NCBI RefSeq assembly: GCF_043290135.1
Contig: NC_134700.1
Location: 162,268,553-162,332,552 of the forward strand
Reading direction: 5' to 3'
DNA from: Rhipicephalus microplus
Taxonomy: Eukaryota > Arthropoda > Arachnida > Ixodida > Ixodidae
Length of the DNA: 64,000 bases
Shown here one piece after another: positions 22,046-32,935 of the stretch (the stretch's first letter is position 1; each line of letters opens with the position of its first letter). Under the pieces are notes generated by a model that saw nothing but the letters and a program-made list of their open reading frames with translations, searched no databases and had not been told where the DNA came from. The position numbers were made by a program, and so were the translations under genes.

Positions 22046-23953
22046 GTGCTTAGAAATGCGAGCAGGCCCTTTAAAAATTTTTTAAGCCTACGAGAACCCG
22101 AAGCATTTGCTGAGTACAAAAAATACCGCAACGCACTTACATCAGACTTAAAAAAGGCTAAACGAGAATATTATCAGAAAAAATTTCAGAACATATGTGA
22201 TAACCCAAGAAGGGTCTGGGAAACAGTGGATGCCCTTACTGGGAGAAAGAAAGCAATATATGACATCACAGAAATGCAAGAGGGAAACGTGGTGCTGCGT
22301 GGCGAGAACCTAGCCAATGCTATAAATCGTCATTTCGTCAATGCGGGCGCGTACAGTGGCTTTTCTGAAAGCGAAGATGACTCGTGTTTCGAAGAAACAA
22401 CAGCTATGCAGAATTCAATCTTTATGCTTCCTACTGACAGTGCTGAGATAGCTAACCTAATAAAAAAACTTAAGAGCAATGTGACGCCAGGTATAGACGA
22501 AATCACTGCAGCTGAACTAAAGTTGATATGTCCGCTAATATCCGAGGCGCTTGCTTACATAGTAAATCTTGTACTGAAAACAGGCGTGTTTCCGGCACAG
22601 TTAAAAGTTGCAAGGGTAACCCCAATTTACAAAGGAGGTGGCATTAATAATATGTCAAATTATAGACCCGTTTCAGTACTTTCGACATTATCAAAGGTTT
22701 TTGAAGGCGTTATTCACGTCAGGTTGTTATCCTTTTTCAATAAGTATGGCATCATCACAACATGTCAGTATGGTTTTCAGAAAAATAAGTCTACTGAACA
22801 AGCGTTAACGATTATTAAAGATCAAATAATTACAAATATGGAAAATAAGAAATTTACGCTTGGTTTATTTTTGGACTTAAAAAAAGCCTTTGATTCAATA
22901 CATTATGATATATTGTTACGGAAACTATCACGGTACGGCATACGTGGGGTCACCCTTAAGCTATTACAAAACTATTTGCATAACCGGTATCAACTAGTAC
23001 AAATGAAGACAGCTACATCAAGTCGGCTTCAGTTGACCCAAGGAGTTCCGCAGGGTTCTATACTGGGTCCTTTGCTCTTTTTGCTTTATGTTAATGATAT
23101 TGTATGTATACCCGCCTCACCACAGCTTATTATGTATGCAGACGACACAAATGTATTTTTCACATCAGATCACTTAGAAATACTAGAAAAAAATGTAAAT
23201 GAATATATGACGTCACTCTCAAACTGGCTTAAACAAAACAAGCTACAGTTAAATGCCAAGAAGACGACATATATCATATTTCGCCCAATAAATAAACATG
23301 TTAAATATGACATAAAGATAAGCTTTGACGGGAACATCATAAAACGAGAAAAACATCAAAAATTTCTTGGGGTATGGTTCAGTGAAGATTTAACGTGGAA
23401 TGTCCACGTTAATCATTTAGTTAGGCAACTTGCGGGAACGGTAGGATGCCTGTACAGAATTGGTTCCCTCATTCCTCAGTGGCTGAAGAAAAATTTGTAC
23501 AATGCCCTATTCTATTCGAGACTTTGTTACGGCGTACTAGTATGGGGTACCACAACAGCGAAAAATTATAACAAACTTATAATGCTACAAAAGAAAATAC
23601 TTCGCTGTTATGAAAATTACCAGGGTAGAATAGACCGTTTGCGCACTTCAGTGCTCTTTGATAAACATGAAATCTTAAAGGCAAACCAAATATATTATTT
23701 TAAACTGCTTCAAGAGGTACACAAAAATAAGTGGTATAAACAAAAAGAAAATGACCAACGTTATCCTGCAAGAAGAAACTTGCAGCGTTTACCGAGAACC
23801 AGGACAAATTACGGAAAGCAAACACTGCATTACCAATCAACGCGAATAGTAAATGAATTCCAAAATGGCTTGCAGTTTGACGTCAGTCTAGGGACATTTA
23901 AAAAACAAGTTAAAGAAATTTTGATCAAAAAAGAAATAACTTATCATCACTAA
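22046..23953 (+). CDS. Reverse transcriptase of a 5'-truncated Jockey/CR1-type LINE
   Basis: A stop-free frame of 635 codons. The first triplet is GTG, and roughly the first ten codons (to about 22076) are flanking DNA of the older I-type LINE, so no native start is present; element sequence begins near FKNFLSLREPEAF. RT motifs are complete: NYRPVSVLSTLSKVFEGVI, YGFQKNKSTEQAL, LFLDLKKAFDSIHYDILL (catalytic Asp), QGVPQGSILGPLLFLLYVND and YADD at residues 364-367 with MYADDTNVFF. The C-terminal domain is also present. No endonuclease is left. The enzyme would prime on nicked DNA to copy LINE RNA. The frame is undamaged, which suggests a fairly recent insertion. Confidence 0.85.
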   Translation: MLRNASRPFKNFLSLREPEAFAEYKKYRNALTSDLKKAKREYYQKKFQNICDNPRRVWETVDALTGRKKAIYDITEMQEGNVVLRGENLANAINRHFVNAGAYSGFSESEDDSCFEETTAMQNSIFMLPTDSAEIANLIKKLKSNVTPGIDEITAAELKLICPLISEALAYIVNLVLKTGVFPAQLKVARVTPIYKGGGINNMSNYRPVSVLSTLSKVFEGVIHVRLLSFFNKYGIITTCQYGFQKNKSTEQALTIIKDQIITNMENKKFTLGLFLDLKKAFDSIHYDILLRKLSRYGIRGVTLKLLQNYLHNRYQLVQMKTATSSRLQLTQGVPQGSILGPLLFLLYVNDIVCIPASPQLIMYADDTNVFFTSDHLEILEKNVNEYMTSLSNWLKQNKLQLNAKKTTYIIFRPINKHVKYDIKISFDGNIIKREKHQKFLGVWFSEDLTWNVHVNHLVRQLAGTVGCLYRIGSLIPQWLKKNLYNALFYSRLCYGVLVWGTTTAKNYNKLIMLQKKILRCYENYQGRIDRLRTSVLFDKHEILKANQIYYFKLLQEVHKNKWYKQKENDQRYPARRNLQRLPRTRTNYGKQTLHYQSTRIVNEFQNGLQFDVSLGTFKKQVKEILIKKEITYHH

Positions 23954-24297
23954 TCTATATTGTGTAAAAAGAGTAGGTAGAATGTTAATGTTAAGAAAGT
24001 AAGTAGTTCATTGTGGCATACGATGCATCCATTTTTTGTTCCTGCATCTGTATTATGCTAAGTGTATTATGTGTTGCTTGTTTTTTATTCCTGTATTTCT
24101 TTTGTTAGCGCTCATGTGGTACATGACATGTTAGAGTTTTTGTTGCTTGTTTGTATCTGCAAAAAAAAAAAAAAAAGTGCATCTGTGACGAACTACAGGT
24201 GCAGAGGCCTTTGTCAGGCGTATGAAACGCCTTTTGCTTCTGTATCCTTTTTCTTGCCTTTCAAGAAATAAAATAAATTACTACTACTACTACTAAA
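22077..24297 (+). mobile_element. 5'-truncated Jockey/CR1-type LINE inserted in the I-type LINE
   Basis: The junctions are defined by comparing the intact target in the second I-type copy (near 54834). There GGGCCTGCTCG is continuous with TTTAAACTGC, whereas here the same target is split between about 22077 and 24294. The 3' untranslated region contains a hairpin (AGGCGT/ACGCCT near 24217) and ends with AAATAAAATAAATT and about five ACT triplets (to 24297), a microsatellite tail. The duplication at the target is short and A-rich, so its exact length cannot be set. Confidence 0.8.
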
Positions 24298-24358
24298 AAC
24301 TGCATTCAGCGTAATTCACACGTTCCCAAGCACCCAAAAGTTTCTCTTCCGAAAAGGG

Positions 24359-25153
24359 TCAGCAGCCTAGGTAATCTGTGAGGCGCTTAAGAGATTGTCT
24401 TTCAACTGCGTATAAAGGGCACACATACAGGATGTGATTAATAGTTTCTGGCGTGTTGCAGAAGTTGCAGTTAGTATTTCGCTCTTGTCCTATCATGTAT
24501 AAGTATCGTCGCGTGTATGCAACACCCAGCCGCAGTCTATGTAGTAGCGTTTCTTGGTTTCTGCTTAGTCGGAACCGAAGGCGAAAAACACGACAAGAGC
24601 AGAGCCTGTAAATGCGCTTGTGGCGATAATCCGGATCATTCCATAGTCCTTGCATATATGTCTTCATACCTTTAGACATCAAGGCATTGATGTCATATCG
24701 GGAAAAGTGCATCCATATCACCTCGCCACTCGTGTGCGCCATTTTCGCTTCTGCATCAGCTTGTTGATTCCCAGCTATGCCACAATGACTGGGAATCCAT
24801 TGCAACACAACGGTATGTCCGGATTGAAATGCCTCATTCAACATATTCATTATGCCAAACACCAGAGGGCTGTATGCTGTGTCTTGTTTCATGTAGTTTC
24901 TAATTAGCTGAAGTGCCGGCTTGGAGTTGCAAAATAATGTCCATTTCACTGGACTCTGCTGTAAAATGTAGCATGCAGCTTGTCGGATGCCAGTCAGCTT
25001 GGTGGCAGTAGATGATGTCCGGTGTGCTTTTTCGAAGCGTTGAGTGATTCCAATTTGAGGCACAGAAAAATCTGCTACTGAGAAGGTCTGCGTGACAGAG
25101 CCATCTGCAAATTTGTGTACTGTATATCTGCACATATAGTAAATATACGTCAA
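24359..25153 (-). CDS. RNase H and zinc-finger end of the I-type LINE ORF2
   Basis: Frame of 265 codons holding the RNase H domain and a C-terminal finger. Motifs: FADGSVTQ (first Asp), TELTGIRQ-like TKLTGIRQAA (the expected Glu is Lys in this copy), FCNSKPALQLI (the expected DSK Asp is Asn), LQWIPSHCGIAGNQQADAEA (last Asp region), and CNFCNTPETINHILYVCPLY, a CX2CX7HX4C finger. RNase H removes RNA from the RNA-DNA hybrid. With two catalytic residues replaced this copy should be inactive despite the open frame. It is followed by the 3' region split by the nested LINE. Confidence 0.8.
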   Translation of the reverse strand: MTYIYYMCRYTVHKFADGSVTQTFSVADFSVPQIGITQRFEKAHRTSSTATKLTGIRQAACYILQQSPVKWTLFCNSKPALQLIRNYMKQDTAYSPLVFGIMNMLNEAFQSGHTVVLQWIPSHCGIAGNQQADAEAKMAHTSGEVIWMHFSRYDINALMSKGMKTYMQGLWNDPDYRHKRIYRLCSCRVFRLRFRLSRNQETLLHRLRLGVAYTRRYLYMIGQERNTNCNFCNTPETINHILYVCPLYAVERQSLKRLTDYLGC

Positions 25154-25496
25154 AGTGAAATGTTTAAGACCAGAAGTTCGTATTTTAGACTTTTTTGTTA
25201 TTCCTAGGATCTAAAGTCGCACGATCAGCTTAGGAATCGTCCAGAGTGGTATGTTGGAGATAACATGTGGTGCATAATTTAAATGCAGCAGATCTCGGTG
25301 CGACATAACGGCTTCTAAGTATGCAGCGTTGGGTCATCTGTTAAAGGTGTCTGCCAGTGGATAGGCTCGATGCCTCGTCAGTAGCCTCGGATGTACTCGT
25401 AGTGGTTCGTGTTGCAGATAATCACGAGCTGGACAAGCACGTGCTTCTGCAATAGTGCCCCATGTAGAAGTGCATCGAGGTACTCCCAGGCAAATT

Positions 25497-25975
25497 CTAA
25501 GGGCACGCGCCTGGGCTCCCTCGAGTGTGCGTGCAGCTAATGTGCGAGCACGGGAGAGAACAGGAGCACTGTAGCGAAGGTATCCAATAAAAAGTACCTG
25601 GTATAGCTGCAGAAGAGATGATTTCCATGGTCCCCATGATTTTCCTGATATATGGCAAATGACCTGGACAAAGCTGTCTAGTTTTTTTTCTTAGCGATGA
25701 GATGTGCTTCGACCAAGACAAATCACGATCGATGATAACTCCGAGGAACTTGTGATGAGTTACCGAAGGTAATATATTCCCATCGATCACTATGGGGTAG
25801 CAAGCCATGGATTTTCTCGTGAATGGCAGGTTTGCACTTTTCGTCGGTGACAGTTGCAGTCCGCAGGTACTGAGGTATGCAAACGTTGTCGATACCACAC
25901 GTTGTAGTTTCTTTTGTGCTTGCAAACGTGTTAGACTCGTGGTCTAAATGCAAATGTCATCTGCGTACACAGACA
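25497..25975 (-). pseudogene. RT catalytic box and thumb of the I-type LINE
   Basis: Just upstream of the open frame (about 25975-25940) the minus strand reads VCVYADDIC, an intact YADD box. The frame 25925-25497 continues with LQLSPTKSANLPFTRK and HHKFLGVIIDRDLSWSKHI, the LINE RT thumb. Stops and frame changes separate it from the palm at 26750-26151. Confidence 0.75.
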
Positions 25976-26150
25976 CCAAAATTTCGCCTTCTAATTTAAC
26001 AAGCTTTTTAATGAGGCCAACAAGTACAATAATAAATAATGTTGGGCTCAGGACTCTACCTCGAGGCACGCCACGATAGACGGGATGCTTATTTGTGTTA
26101 CCGTCAGTAGTAGCCATGGATATAGTTCGTTCTTGAAGATAGCTGGCTAT

Positions 26151-26750
26151 CTATTGATGCATGCGGCCACCAATGCCATAGTCTTCAAGAGCATTTAGAA
26201 TGGCGTCATGCAGAGCATTGTCAAATGCACCTTTGATATGAAGAAATACTGCAGCCGTTAATTGGCGGCGCTGTTTCTGATGTTCAGCGGTTGTTACCAA
26301 ATCAATCACACTGTCAATTGATGACCTTCCCTTCGGGAAGCCAGTAATTGCGTCTGGATATACTCTTTGCTTCTCTAAAAACAATTCCAAGCACATCAAA
26401 ACCATTCCTTCCATGAGTTTTTCTACAGAACTTGCTAGCGCCACAGGTCTATAAGATAGCAAATCACGGGGAGACTTGCCCGGTTTTAGCAATGCCACGA
26501 TCTTGCTAGTTTTCCAGTGTACCGGTACAGTTCCAGATGCCCAAGAAAGGTTGTACAAACAGAGCAGTTCTGCCCCAGGACCCGGATGCCCGAGGACAAA
26601 GATGGCGCTGGGTAGCATAGGTGATTCCATCAGGCCCAGCTGCACTAGAACGTTGCGAAGTGGACATAGCCACACGAAGCTCTTGCAGCGTGAAATGATG
26701 GTCGAGACGGACGTCTGCCGTAGGGGGTGCGCACCGAAGCAAACAGCCAT
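26151..26750 (-). pseudogene. RT fingers and palm of the I-type LINE
   Basis: This 199-codon frame contains WKTSKIVALLKPGKSP, LLSYRPVALASSVEKLMEGM, GFPKGRSSIDSVIDLVTTAE and LTAAVFLHIKGAFDNALHD. The catalytic Asp expected in FLDIKGAFD reads His in FLHIKGAFDN, so the first catalytic position is lost. The frame joins the thumb piece after a break near 26151. Sequences at 26887-26645 in another frame extend the N-terminal side. Confidence 0.75.
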
Positions 26751-27224
26751 CTCTTGTTGCAGAGCCTCAGAGGTGCATGCAAAATGCTTCTGCGATCTGT
26801 TTCTCGCTGCATGTTCTTATTATGGCCAATGCACGGAAAGGACGCAGTTACTGAGGAGAAGATGGTAGAGCTCGTACGACGTGCCATATCTTAGACAGTG
26901 GTTTTCGTGTGTCCAGGGTGGTGCAAAACGACTTCCAGTTTTGGCGGCCAAGCTTTTCTAAGTACTTCTCAATGTTCTTTTGCACGTTTCAAGAGGTCCT
27001 CAGGTCTGTGATCGATTTCGTTCGCCTGTATTTGCGTTCAGCTCGACGACGAACTGCCCGCAGCTCTTCGTATACCACATAAGCCAGCTTTCTGGAATAT
27101 TATGTTGTGAAAACTCGTGCAGGGGTCTGTACTACTGTGGCAATTCTTTCTTCCATTTCTGTCGGAGAAACTATAGAGCTACAAGGCTTTCCTACCTCTT
27201 TTGATAAGCCTCCCAATATGTGCA

Positions 27225-27725
27225 TCACCTTCGAATGCTTGCACCACCGGTATGCCATCGTAGTTGTATGTAAGTAGGAATGTGATCACTACCATATGTT
27301 TCAACATCTGCGTACCAAGTGGCCGATGTTGAAAGGCACCCAGAAGCGAAAGCTAAGTCGAGACAGCTGCTGTACGTTGAGCCACGCAGATATGTTGGCG
27401 ATCCGTCGTTTAGAATATGAAGGCCATTGTTTCTTGTGAAGTCTTGAAGTTGTCTTACCCGAGTACTTATGACGCTGCTGCCCCAAAGATGGTGATGTGC
27501 ACTGAAGTCATTTACGACGACGTGAGGAGTCCTTGACACTGGTCGTTGCAAGATGTCCTAGGCACCAATTGCAAGTACATTCGCTAAGTGCCCGCTACAT
27601 CACAAATCACTATTTGGGGCAGTAGTGAAGTACCGTGACGTACGCATTACGCGTTTGCAACGTAGTATGCTCATACCCGTAGGGTCCCCCTGTTGATCCT
27701 GTGGCTGTGTGCGATGATCAATTAT
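27225..27725 (-). pseudogene. Endonuclease part of the I-type LINE
   Basis: The frame 27551-27225 has VVVNDFSAHHHLWGSS (altered GDFNAHH), GLHILNDGSPTYLRGSTYSS, CLDLAFASG and YGSDHIPTYI, the SDHxP catalytic block. Upstream to about 27725 other frames give TRNAYVTVLHYCP, the middle of the domain, with stops. The N-terminal part is absent, so this is where the element is 5' truncated. Confidence 0.75.
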
Positions 27726-27959
27726 GCCTGAGCTCTTTTGTAAGGAATGAACAGCTTTAAACCACCCGCTCGTTACGCTATTCCCGTGGTGTCAAGTTTG
27801 GTGCGACTCTAGCAGTGAGTGAGTTAAGTGAGTGAGTGAGTGCGGAACTTTATTGTGGTCTAAAATTTTCTGCCACGCATATAATAAAGCCACCGCAAAG
27901 GCCACCGAAGCGAATTTTCAGCTTCGAGGGCACTTTAATAGATTCACTACGTAAGGACC

Positions 27960-28076
<117 letters not shown>

Positions 28077-28527
28077 GTGTGTACGTGATGCGTTAACTAA
28101 GCACCTGCCCTAATCAATAGTAACTAACGCGACGTAAGAGACAAGAACAACGTATTACTATCTGCTCAAACAAGATGAGCCTAAGACAAAATTATTGTCA
28201 TCTATCAATTCTTAAAGCGTCCATAAGCGAATTTTGAGTGAGGTATGGGAACACCAACATCCGCTGCGTTGTATTACTTATCTTGATATTACGCCAACGC
28301 ACATTGGCTACCATGGCAACACTAAGTCCATTGCAAAACTTGCCACGAATACATTCGCTGCAAAATAAATGCCTGCCTAAAGTAGCAAATAGGCTATGTT
28401 GGCTTCGGCTCAAGTAGAGCTGCATCGATGAACACTGATATCGATCACAAGATAAACAGAATGACAAAGAAACACTGTTATTCCACGTAAAGTGTCACAG
28501 CAATGCAAGAAAATAAACGCTTTCCTA

Positions 28528-29113
28528 GAGGGATGTCAAGTTCAAATATTCACTGGAGAATGTTTCCCACGACCTGAATAGGTTACGGGAGGATATATGG
28601 CCATACTAACGAGATGCATTCGAGCATACGAATAGCTTCCGTAAAGAAGGTAGACAGATCAAATACTCAATATTTGACTGTTCCAGTATGTAGGTAGCCC
28701 CGCCGCGGTGGTCTAGTGGCTAAGGTACTCGGCTGCTGACCCGCAGGTCGCGGGTTCGAATCCCGGCTGCGGCGGCTGCATTTCCTATGGAGGCGGAAAT
28801 GTTGTAGGCCCGTGTGCTCAGATTTGGGTGCACGTTAAAGAACCCCAGGTGGTCGAAATTTCCGGAGCCCTCCACTACGGTGTCTCTCATAATCATATAG
28901 TGGTTTTGGGACGTTAAACCCCACATATCAATCAATCAATCAGTACGTAGGTAGAGTTCAAATATTCACTAGAAAAGGTTTCCCAAGAGCTGAATATGTT
29001 ACGGGAGGATATATGAATGTACTAACGAGACACATTCAGTCATATGAATAGATTTCGTAAAGAAGGTCGACAGACCAAATACTCAATATTTGGCTGTCCC
29101 AGTATGTAGGTTG
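28528..29113. repeat. Tandem duplication (~165-bp units) separated by a SINE
   Basis: The unit AGTTCAAATATTCACT... through CAATATTTGACTGTTCCAGT and ATGTAGGT occurs at 28528-28696 and, diverged, at 28954-29113. Both contain ACGGGAGGATATATG and TAAAGAAGGT. The Ruka copy sits exactly at the unit boundary. Confidence 0.8.
28697..28940 (+). mobile_element. Ruka: Ruka-type tRNA-derived SINE
   Basis: Best-preserved copy. The tRNA-like head has GGTCTAGTGGCTAAGGTACT and a B box GGTCGCGGGTTCGAATCCCG. The body includes GGCGGAAATGTTGTAGGCCC and GTGCACGTTAAAGAACCCCA, and the tail is AATCAATCAATC. Flanks CAGTATGTAGGTA (28684-28696) and CAGTACGTAGGTA (28941-28953) differ at one base and act as the target duplication, although they also coincide with the junction of a tandem duplication. 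Confidence 0.93.
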
Positions 29114-30369
29114 CTTCTCATATACCGGTACTACATTCCGCGATAATCTGTGAGTTGTTGTAGAGAAAAATATTTTATTGAAGAGCTGGAGATATTTGTC
29201 AGATTTTTCGCTTAACTTGCTACTTCAGGTGCTGGGTGATGATTATAGAATGTTAACCGTGCATAATTCGAAAAGCGAGCGTACTGCGTCAAACACAGGG
29301 TATTGTGGGTACACAATTTTCTCTGCTCTTAAACGACTTAGCAGCGGGAGCAAGCTCTATACACAGCATAAAAACTTGCGAACTTACCACACCGTGACAA
29401 CAGAATTTCAGCTCCTTACCTCTTGCAAACAAGTATGATACAAGACAACGGTGACCAATATGCTCATTACGGCATTCGTAATCTTCGCGGCAACTTTTTA
29501 ACTACGCTGAACTGTACTTCCAGCTGTGGCGTAAGGGCAACAACGTTTCACTGCTAAGTACAAGGACTCGTATTAGATACTTAGTAACGGCAGCTGCATT
29601 CTAGGCAAAGCACAAGAAACGCCCCGAATTTATAATTACGCGCATGAAAATAACCGCAGGTGACCAATGCCTATCCGAACTCCTTTACAACTGCGCGCCT
29701 CATATTCACATCGTCGACGTGGTTTCGTCAAATGAAACTCATGGACTATCTTTCTTTGCCTAATTTTAACAACTTTGAACTAGATTACACAAACGTACAT
29801 GTCAGCAAAGAGTAAATTCATACAAATGCTTATGATATTAGACATGAGGCAGAAATTTGAAAACACTGTGACGGCAAGACATCAAATGAGTTGTTCGTGC
29901 CTTGAAATATGACAGCCAGGCTACCTTTACGAACGAATCAAGAAGTGAATGCATATGCTTGATTGATTTGAAAGGAACATGAGTCGAACTGAAAGTAATT
30001 CACTGCAGTGAGGCAGTGTTAAACACGTATAGACAACCAGCATAACACCGACAGAGTTCCACTGACGCCCTGTTAGAAGTTCCAATCGTTGGAGCGCCAA
30101 ATGCGAGTGGCACGCGAAGAGGTAGGAGGCGTACGCATCAAGTGTTAATCCTTTAACCTAATTCGTACACATCAAAGTGTGTACACCACCTTAGATTAGT
30201 CGTGCGTGAGAAGTGATTAGTCATAAATAGCAGGGAATGTGGCAGGATTGTAAAAAAACGAGGGAGTTCAACCGCTAAACCACACAGTGGAACTGAGCGG
30301 AATTCACCAGCGCCCGTCTTCGCAAGCCGGACCCAAATCTACAGCTCCGTTTTCCTGCGAGAATAACAA
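29114..30369. other. No gene recognised
   Basis: About 1.25 kb of AT-rich DNA with short frames only and no repeat unit that I could match within the window. Confidence 0.4.
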
Positions 30370-30870
30370 GAGCTGAGGAGAACGTACTGTGCCACATGTG
30401 GTTCGGCGTGGCCTTCGCGAGTGCTTACCGGTTTCGAATCAGAATGGTCAGTAGCCCATCGTGTGATAGTTGTAGTTGCGGGGAGGCAATCACCCGTATT
30501 CTGTGTGTGTGCCCTTGCTTCAGTGCACCAAAAAAAGAACTCTCAAAAAGTGTTCGATAGACCTGACAAACGCGCACTGTCGGAGGAAAAGGTATTAGCT
30601 AACTGGCTGAAACCATCCTTGGCATGGAAAGCTCCGAGGGTGTTGTTGCGTTTCCTACGAACGACTAGTCCCACAGACAGATTTTAAGTAGTGTCATCTA
30701 TCATTTTGTTCTTCCCCGGCTTCATTTCTTCTTCTACCTACTACCTCCCGTCATCTTTTGTTCCCCTTACCCCTTTCTCGAGCACAAGGTAGCCAGCAAG
30801 TCTGATAGCTGGCTAACCTCCCTGTCTTCTCGTTTATTTCTGCTCCTCCCCCCTCCTCGACACCACTGCC
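30370..30870 (+). pseudogene. 3' end of an I-type LINE ORF2
   Basis: A Cys-rich finger remnant (CDSCSCGEAITRILCVCPC) is read in one frame. After an indel it continues in another as RPDKRALSEEKVLANWLKPS and APRVLLRFLRTTSPTDRF, ending at TAA-like 30684-30686. This is the usual C-terminal ending of tick I/R1-type LINE ORF2 proteins. The following 3' region contains GGTAGCCAGCAAGTCTGATAG and AACCTCCCTGTCTTCTCG, a typical LINE 3' terminus, repeated in inverse orientation at 32780-32935. Confidence 0.6.
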
Positions 30871-30927
30871 AAAGCATGTTCTAATACTGTGCACGTAGCT
30901 GCCGGGAAAGTCAAGGCTTATGGGGAC

Positions 30928-30932
30928 TTCAT

Positions 30933-31003
<71 letters not shown>

Positions 31004-31050
31004 TTCATTCATTCATTCATTCATTCTTTTATTCATTTACTTACTTATTT
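30928..31050. repeat. TTTA/TTCA microsatellite
   Basis: About 75 bases of TTTA repeats followed by TTCA repeats and a degenerate TTTA/TTAC tail. Confidence 0.95.
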
Positions 31051-31446
31051 ATTTTTCTCAATCTCTTTTTTGTTTTATCGCCCTCACGTTCCAACATTTC
31101 AAAATGGTTCTGTTTCATGTCACTCATTGCAAAGCACGCTCGTTTCATTGAAAATTTTCATTGATATTATATCAATGTACTGATGAGCGAAAGTGCAGCT
31201 ACATAACAGGAAAGTTGAGAAAACCATTTTTTTTTTCAGGTTGTATCATTATAACCGCCATCCATCGGTTTTTTTCGTATAGAATCTGTTGGAAATTGCG
31301 GGTGGCAGAGACAGGAACACAAAGAGGAAGATTGGTGGAGGTGGACTCCCTTCTTATATCGTAGCATGAGTGACAAAACTTTTAAAGAAAGGGAGTTGTA
31401 CTGCGTTATAGATGGCTCCTCTTCGTGAAAGCACAAGCAGACGCGA

Positions 31447-32700
31447 AGCGTGCCCCAGGGATCAATACTTTCGCCAGCATTATTTAACATCTTGATGTGT
31501 ACTAGTCCTATTCGATCAGGGGGGCAGACGTGTGTTTATGCGGACGACAACGCTTTTTTTGCTATGTCTGCTGACATACATCGCCTTTACAATACTTTAC
31601 AGTCATACTTGAGTGAACTCGAGAAGTGGCTAGCTGGTCTATAGTTAATACCAATAAGTATGCTATTCTGGTTTTTGCCGTTAACGAACCAGTGAGAATA
31701 TCTCTGATTTACAAGCTGCAAGATATCCCGCAAGTGAATTCATTAAAATACCTCGGACTCATATATAATGAACAACTTTACAAAATGCACGTACGACCGG
31801 TATTAGAATTCGGCTGTGTTCTTTTTTTTTCGGTGAGCCAGCATATGAGGTTCGGCCACTAGTTCTGTTAGAGCGAGAGGCTTTACGGCTGTGTTTAGGC
31901 ATTCCAAACTATGTGGCAAATGCAGTATCATACCTGGAAGCGAGAACGCCACACCTGTTAAGCCGATTCAACCTATTTACGGTGCAGACTTTCTTACGGT
32001 TGTAGGAAACACTGTCTAATCGTATATTCAAATAATTTTGATATCCGGTCCCGATTTTTTTCTCCGAACACTGGCGTGTTCGGAGAAAAAAGCCACAAAT
32101 CATATGTGTACCAACATATGATTTGTACCCTAAGTGTACCCTAAGTGTAAAAACTTGTTACGTGCGTCTTTTGGCCATGCAACCTAAATTCACAGGCATT
32201 GTTTATCACGATGTTTTTCCTGAACCACGCGAAATTATTAGCTCACAGAATCTTGAATTGACTAAAATAGCATCTAAATATTCTGCCAACGAATGTGGTT
32301 ATTTCAACAGATGCACCACAATCTGAGGAAGATCCTGGCATACGAATAATATGCCCTCAACTTTGACTGGTCCTTTTCTTTATGACTGCAGGATTTTATC
32401 CCAGTTCTTATAGCTGAATTGATTACCATAATATTAGCTCTCCATAAGTTACCTAGTTCAAATACACTAGTAGCAATTATCACTGACTCATTATCTGTGT
32501 GCTTTTTCTCTCTATGCACCTGGCGAAGCGCCTCTTCTAAAGCTTTTAAAAATACTGGTTCCCGCGCACCTTCAATGTCTCCACTTAATTTGGGTACCAG
32601 GACACAACGGCTTGTTTTTAAAGGAAGCGCTGATTCTTTAGCAAAGGCGGTGCTTTTGGTGCCAATCATTCCGGTTTTTCCACTAAAGACATAAATTACA
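31447..32700 (+). pseudogene. RT and RNase H remnants of an I-type LINE
   Basis: RT pieces: VPQGSILSPALFNIL, TCVYADDNAFFAMS (intact YADD), LQSYLSELEKWL and, after frame changes, NSLKYLGLIY, LEREALRLCLGIPNYVANAV and ARTPHLLSRFNLFTVQTFL. After a hairpin-rich stretch (32056-32126) come RNase H pieces: STDA near 32308, LDWSFSLRLQDFIPVLIAEL, ALHKLPSSNTLVAIITDSLS and LIWVPGHNGL-like blocks, with stops and shifts. The order RT then RNase H is preserved, so this is one decayed element without its endonuclease or its 3' finger. Confidence 0.65.
32056..32126. repeat. Two adjacent perfect hairpins inside a LINE
   Basis: Arms of 16 bp (32056-32071 and 32076-32091) with a TGGC loop are followed after 3 bases by arms of 12 bp (32095-32106 and 32115-32126; ACAAATCATATG and its complement) with an 8-base loop. 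An 11-base direct repeat (ACCCTAAGTGT) follows at once. Confidence 0.9.
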
Positions 32701-32779
32701 ATTGCGCGATTCCGCACGCTAACTTTCAAAAATTTGTTATAAGACCCTGTATTCACAGCTTCTCCGGAATATAAGCACC

Positions 32780-32935
32780 TATTATTTCCCTGGAACAGTG
32801 GAGGAGGAGGAAGAGGAGGAGGAGGATTGAAAGAGGAAGGACAGGGAGGTTAGGCAGTTCTCAGACCGGCTGGCTACCCTATACTGGGGAAGGGGGAAGG
32901 GGGATAAAAGATGAGAAAAGAGAGATGTTGAAAAG
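32780..32935 (-). repeat. LINE 3'-terminal region, inverted
   Basis: On the minus strand: GGTAGCCAGCCGGTCTGAGA, AACCTCCCTGTCCTTCCTCT, then a TCC-rich tail. It matches the 3' region at 30790-30870 in the opposite orientation. Confidence 0.55.

Larger units (their letters stand above)
21810..27725 (-). mobile_element. I-type LINE (endonuclease, RT, RNase H), split by a second LINE
   Basis: On the minus strand the order is endonuclease (about 27725-27225), reverse transcriptase (about 26887-25497), RNase H with a C-terminal CCHC finger (25153-24359) and a 3' region ending in a TTC-rich tail near 21810. That order is the I-type arrangement. A Jockey/CR1-type LINE interrupts the 3' region at 22077-24297. 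Without it the element is about 3.7 kb, 5' truncated within the endonuclease, and carries many frameshifts. A second copy of the family lies at 50500-55092. Confidence 0.8.

Noticed and set aside
28697..28780. Possible functional tRNA gene
   Set aside because: The tRNA-like part is the head of a Ruka SINE: same body follows in every copy and target duplications flank the whole unit.
32095..32126. Transcription terminator
   Set aside because: The hairpin is not of a kind used for termination in eukaryotic nuclear genes, and it lies within LINE sequence.
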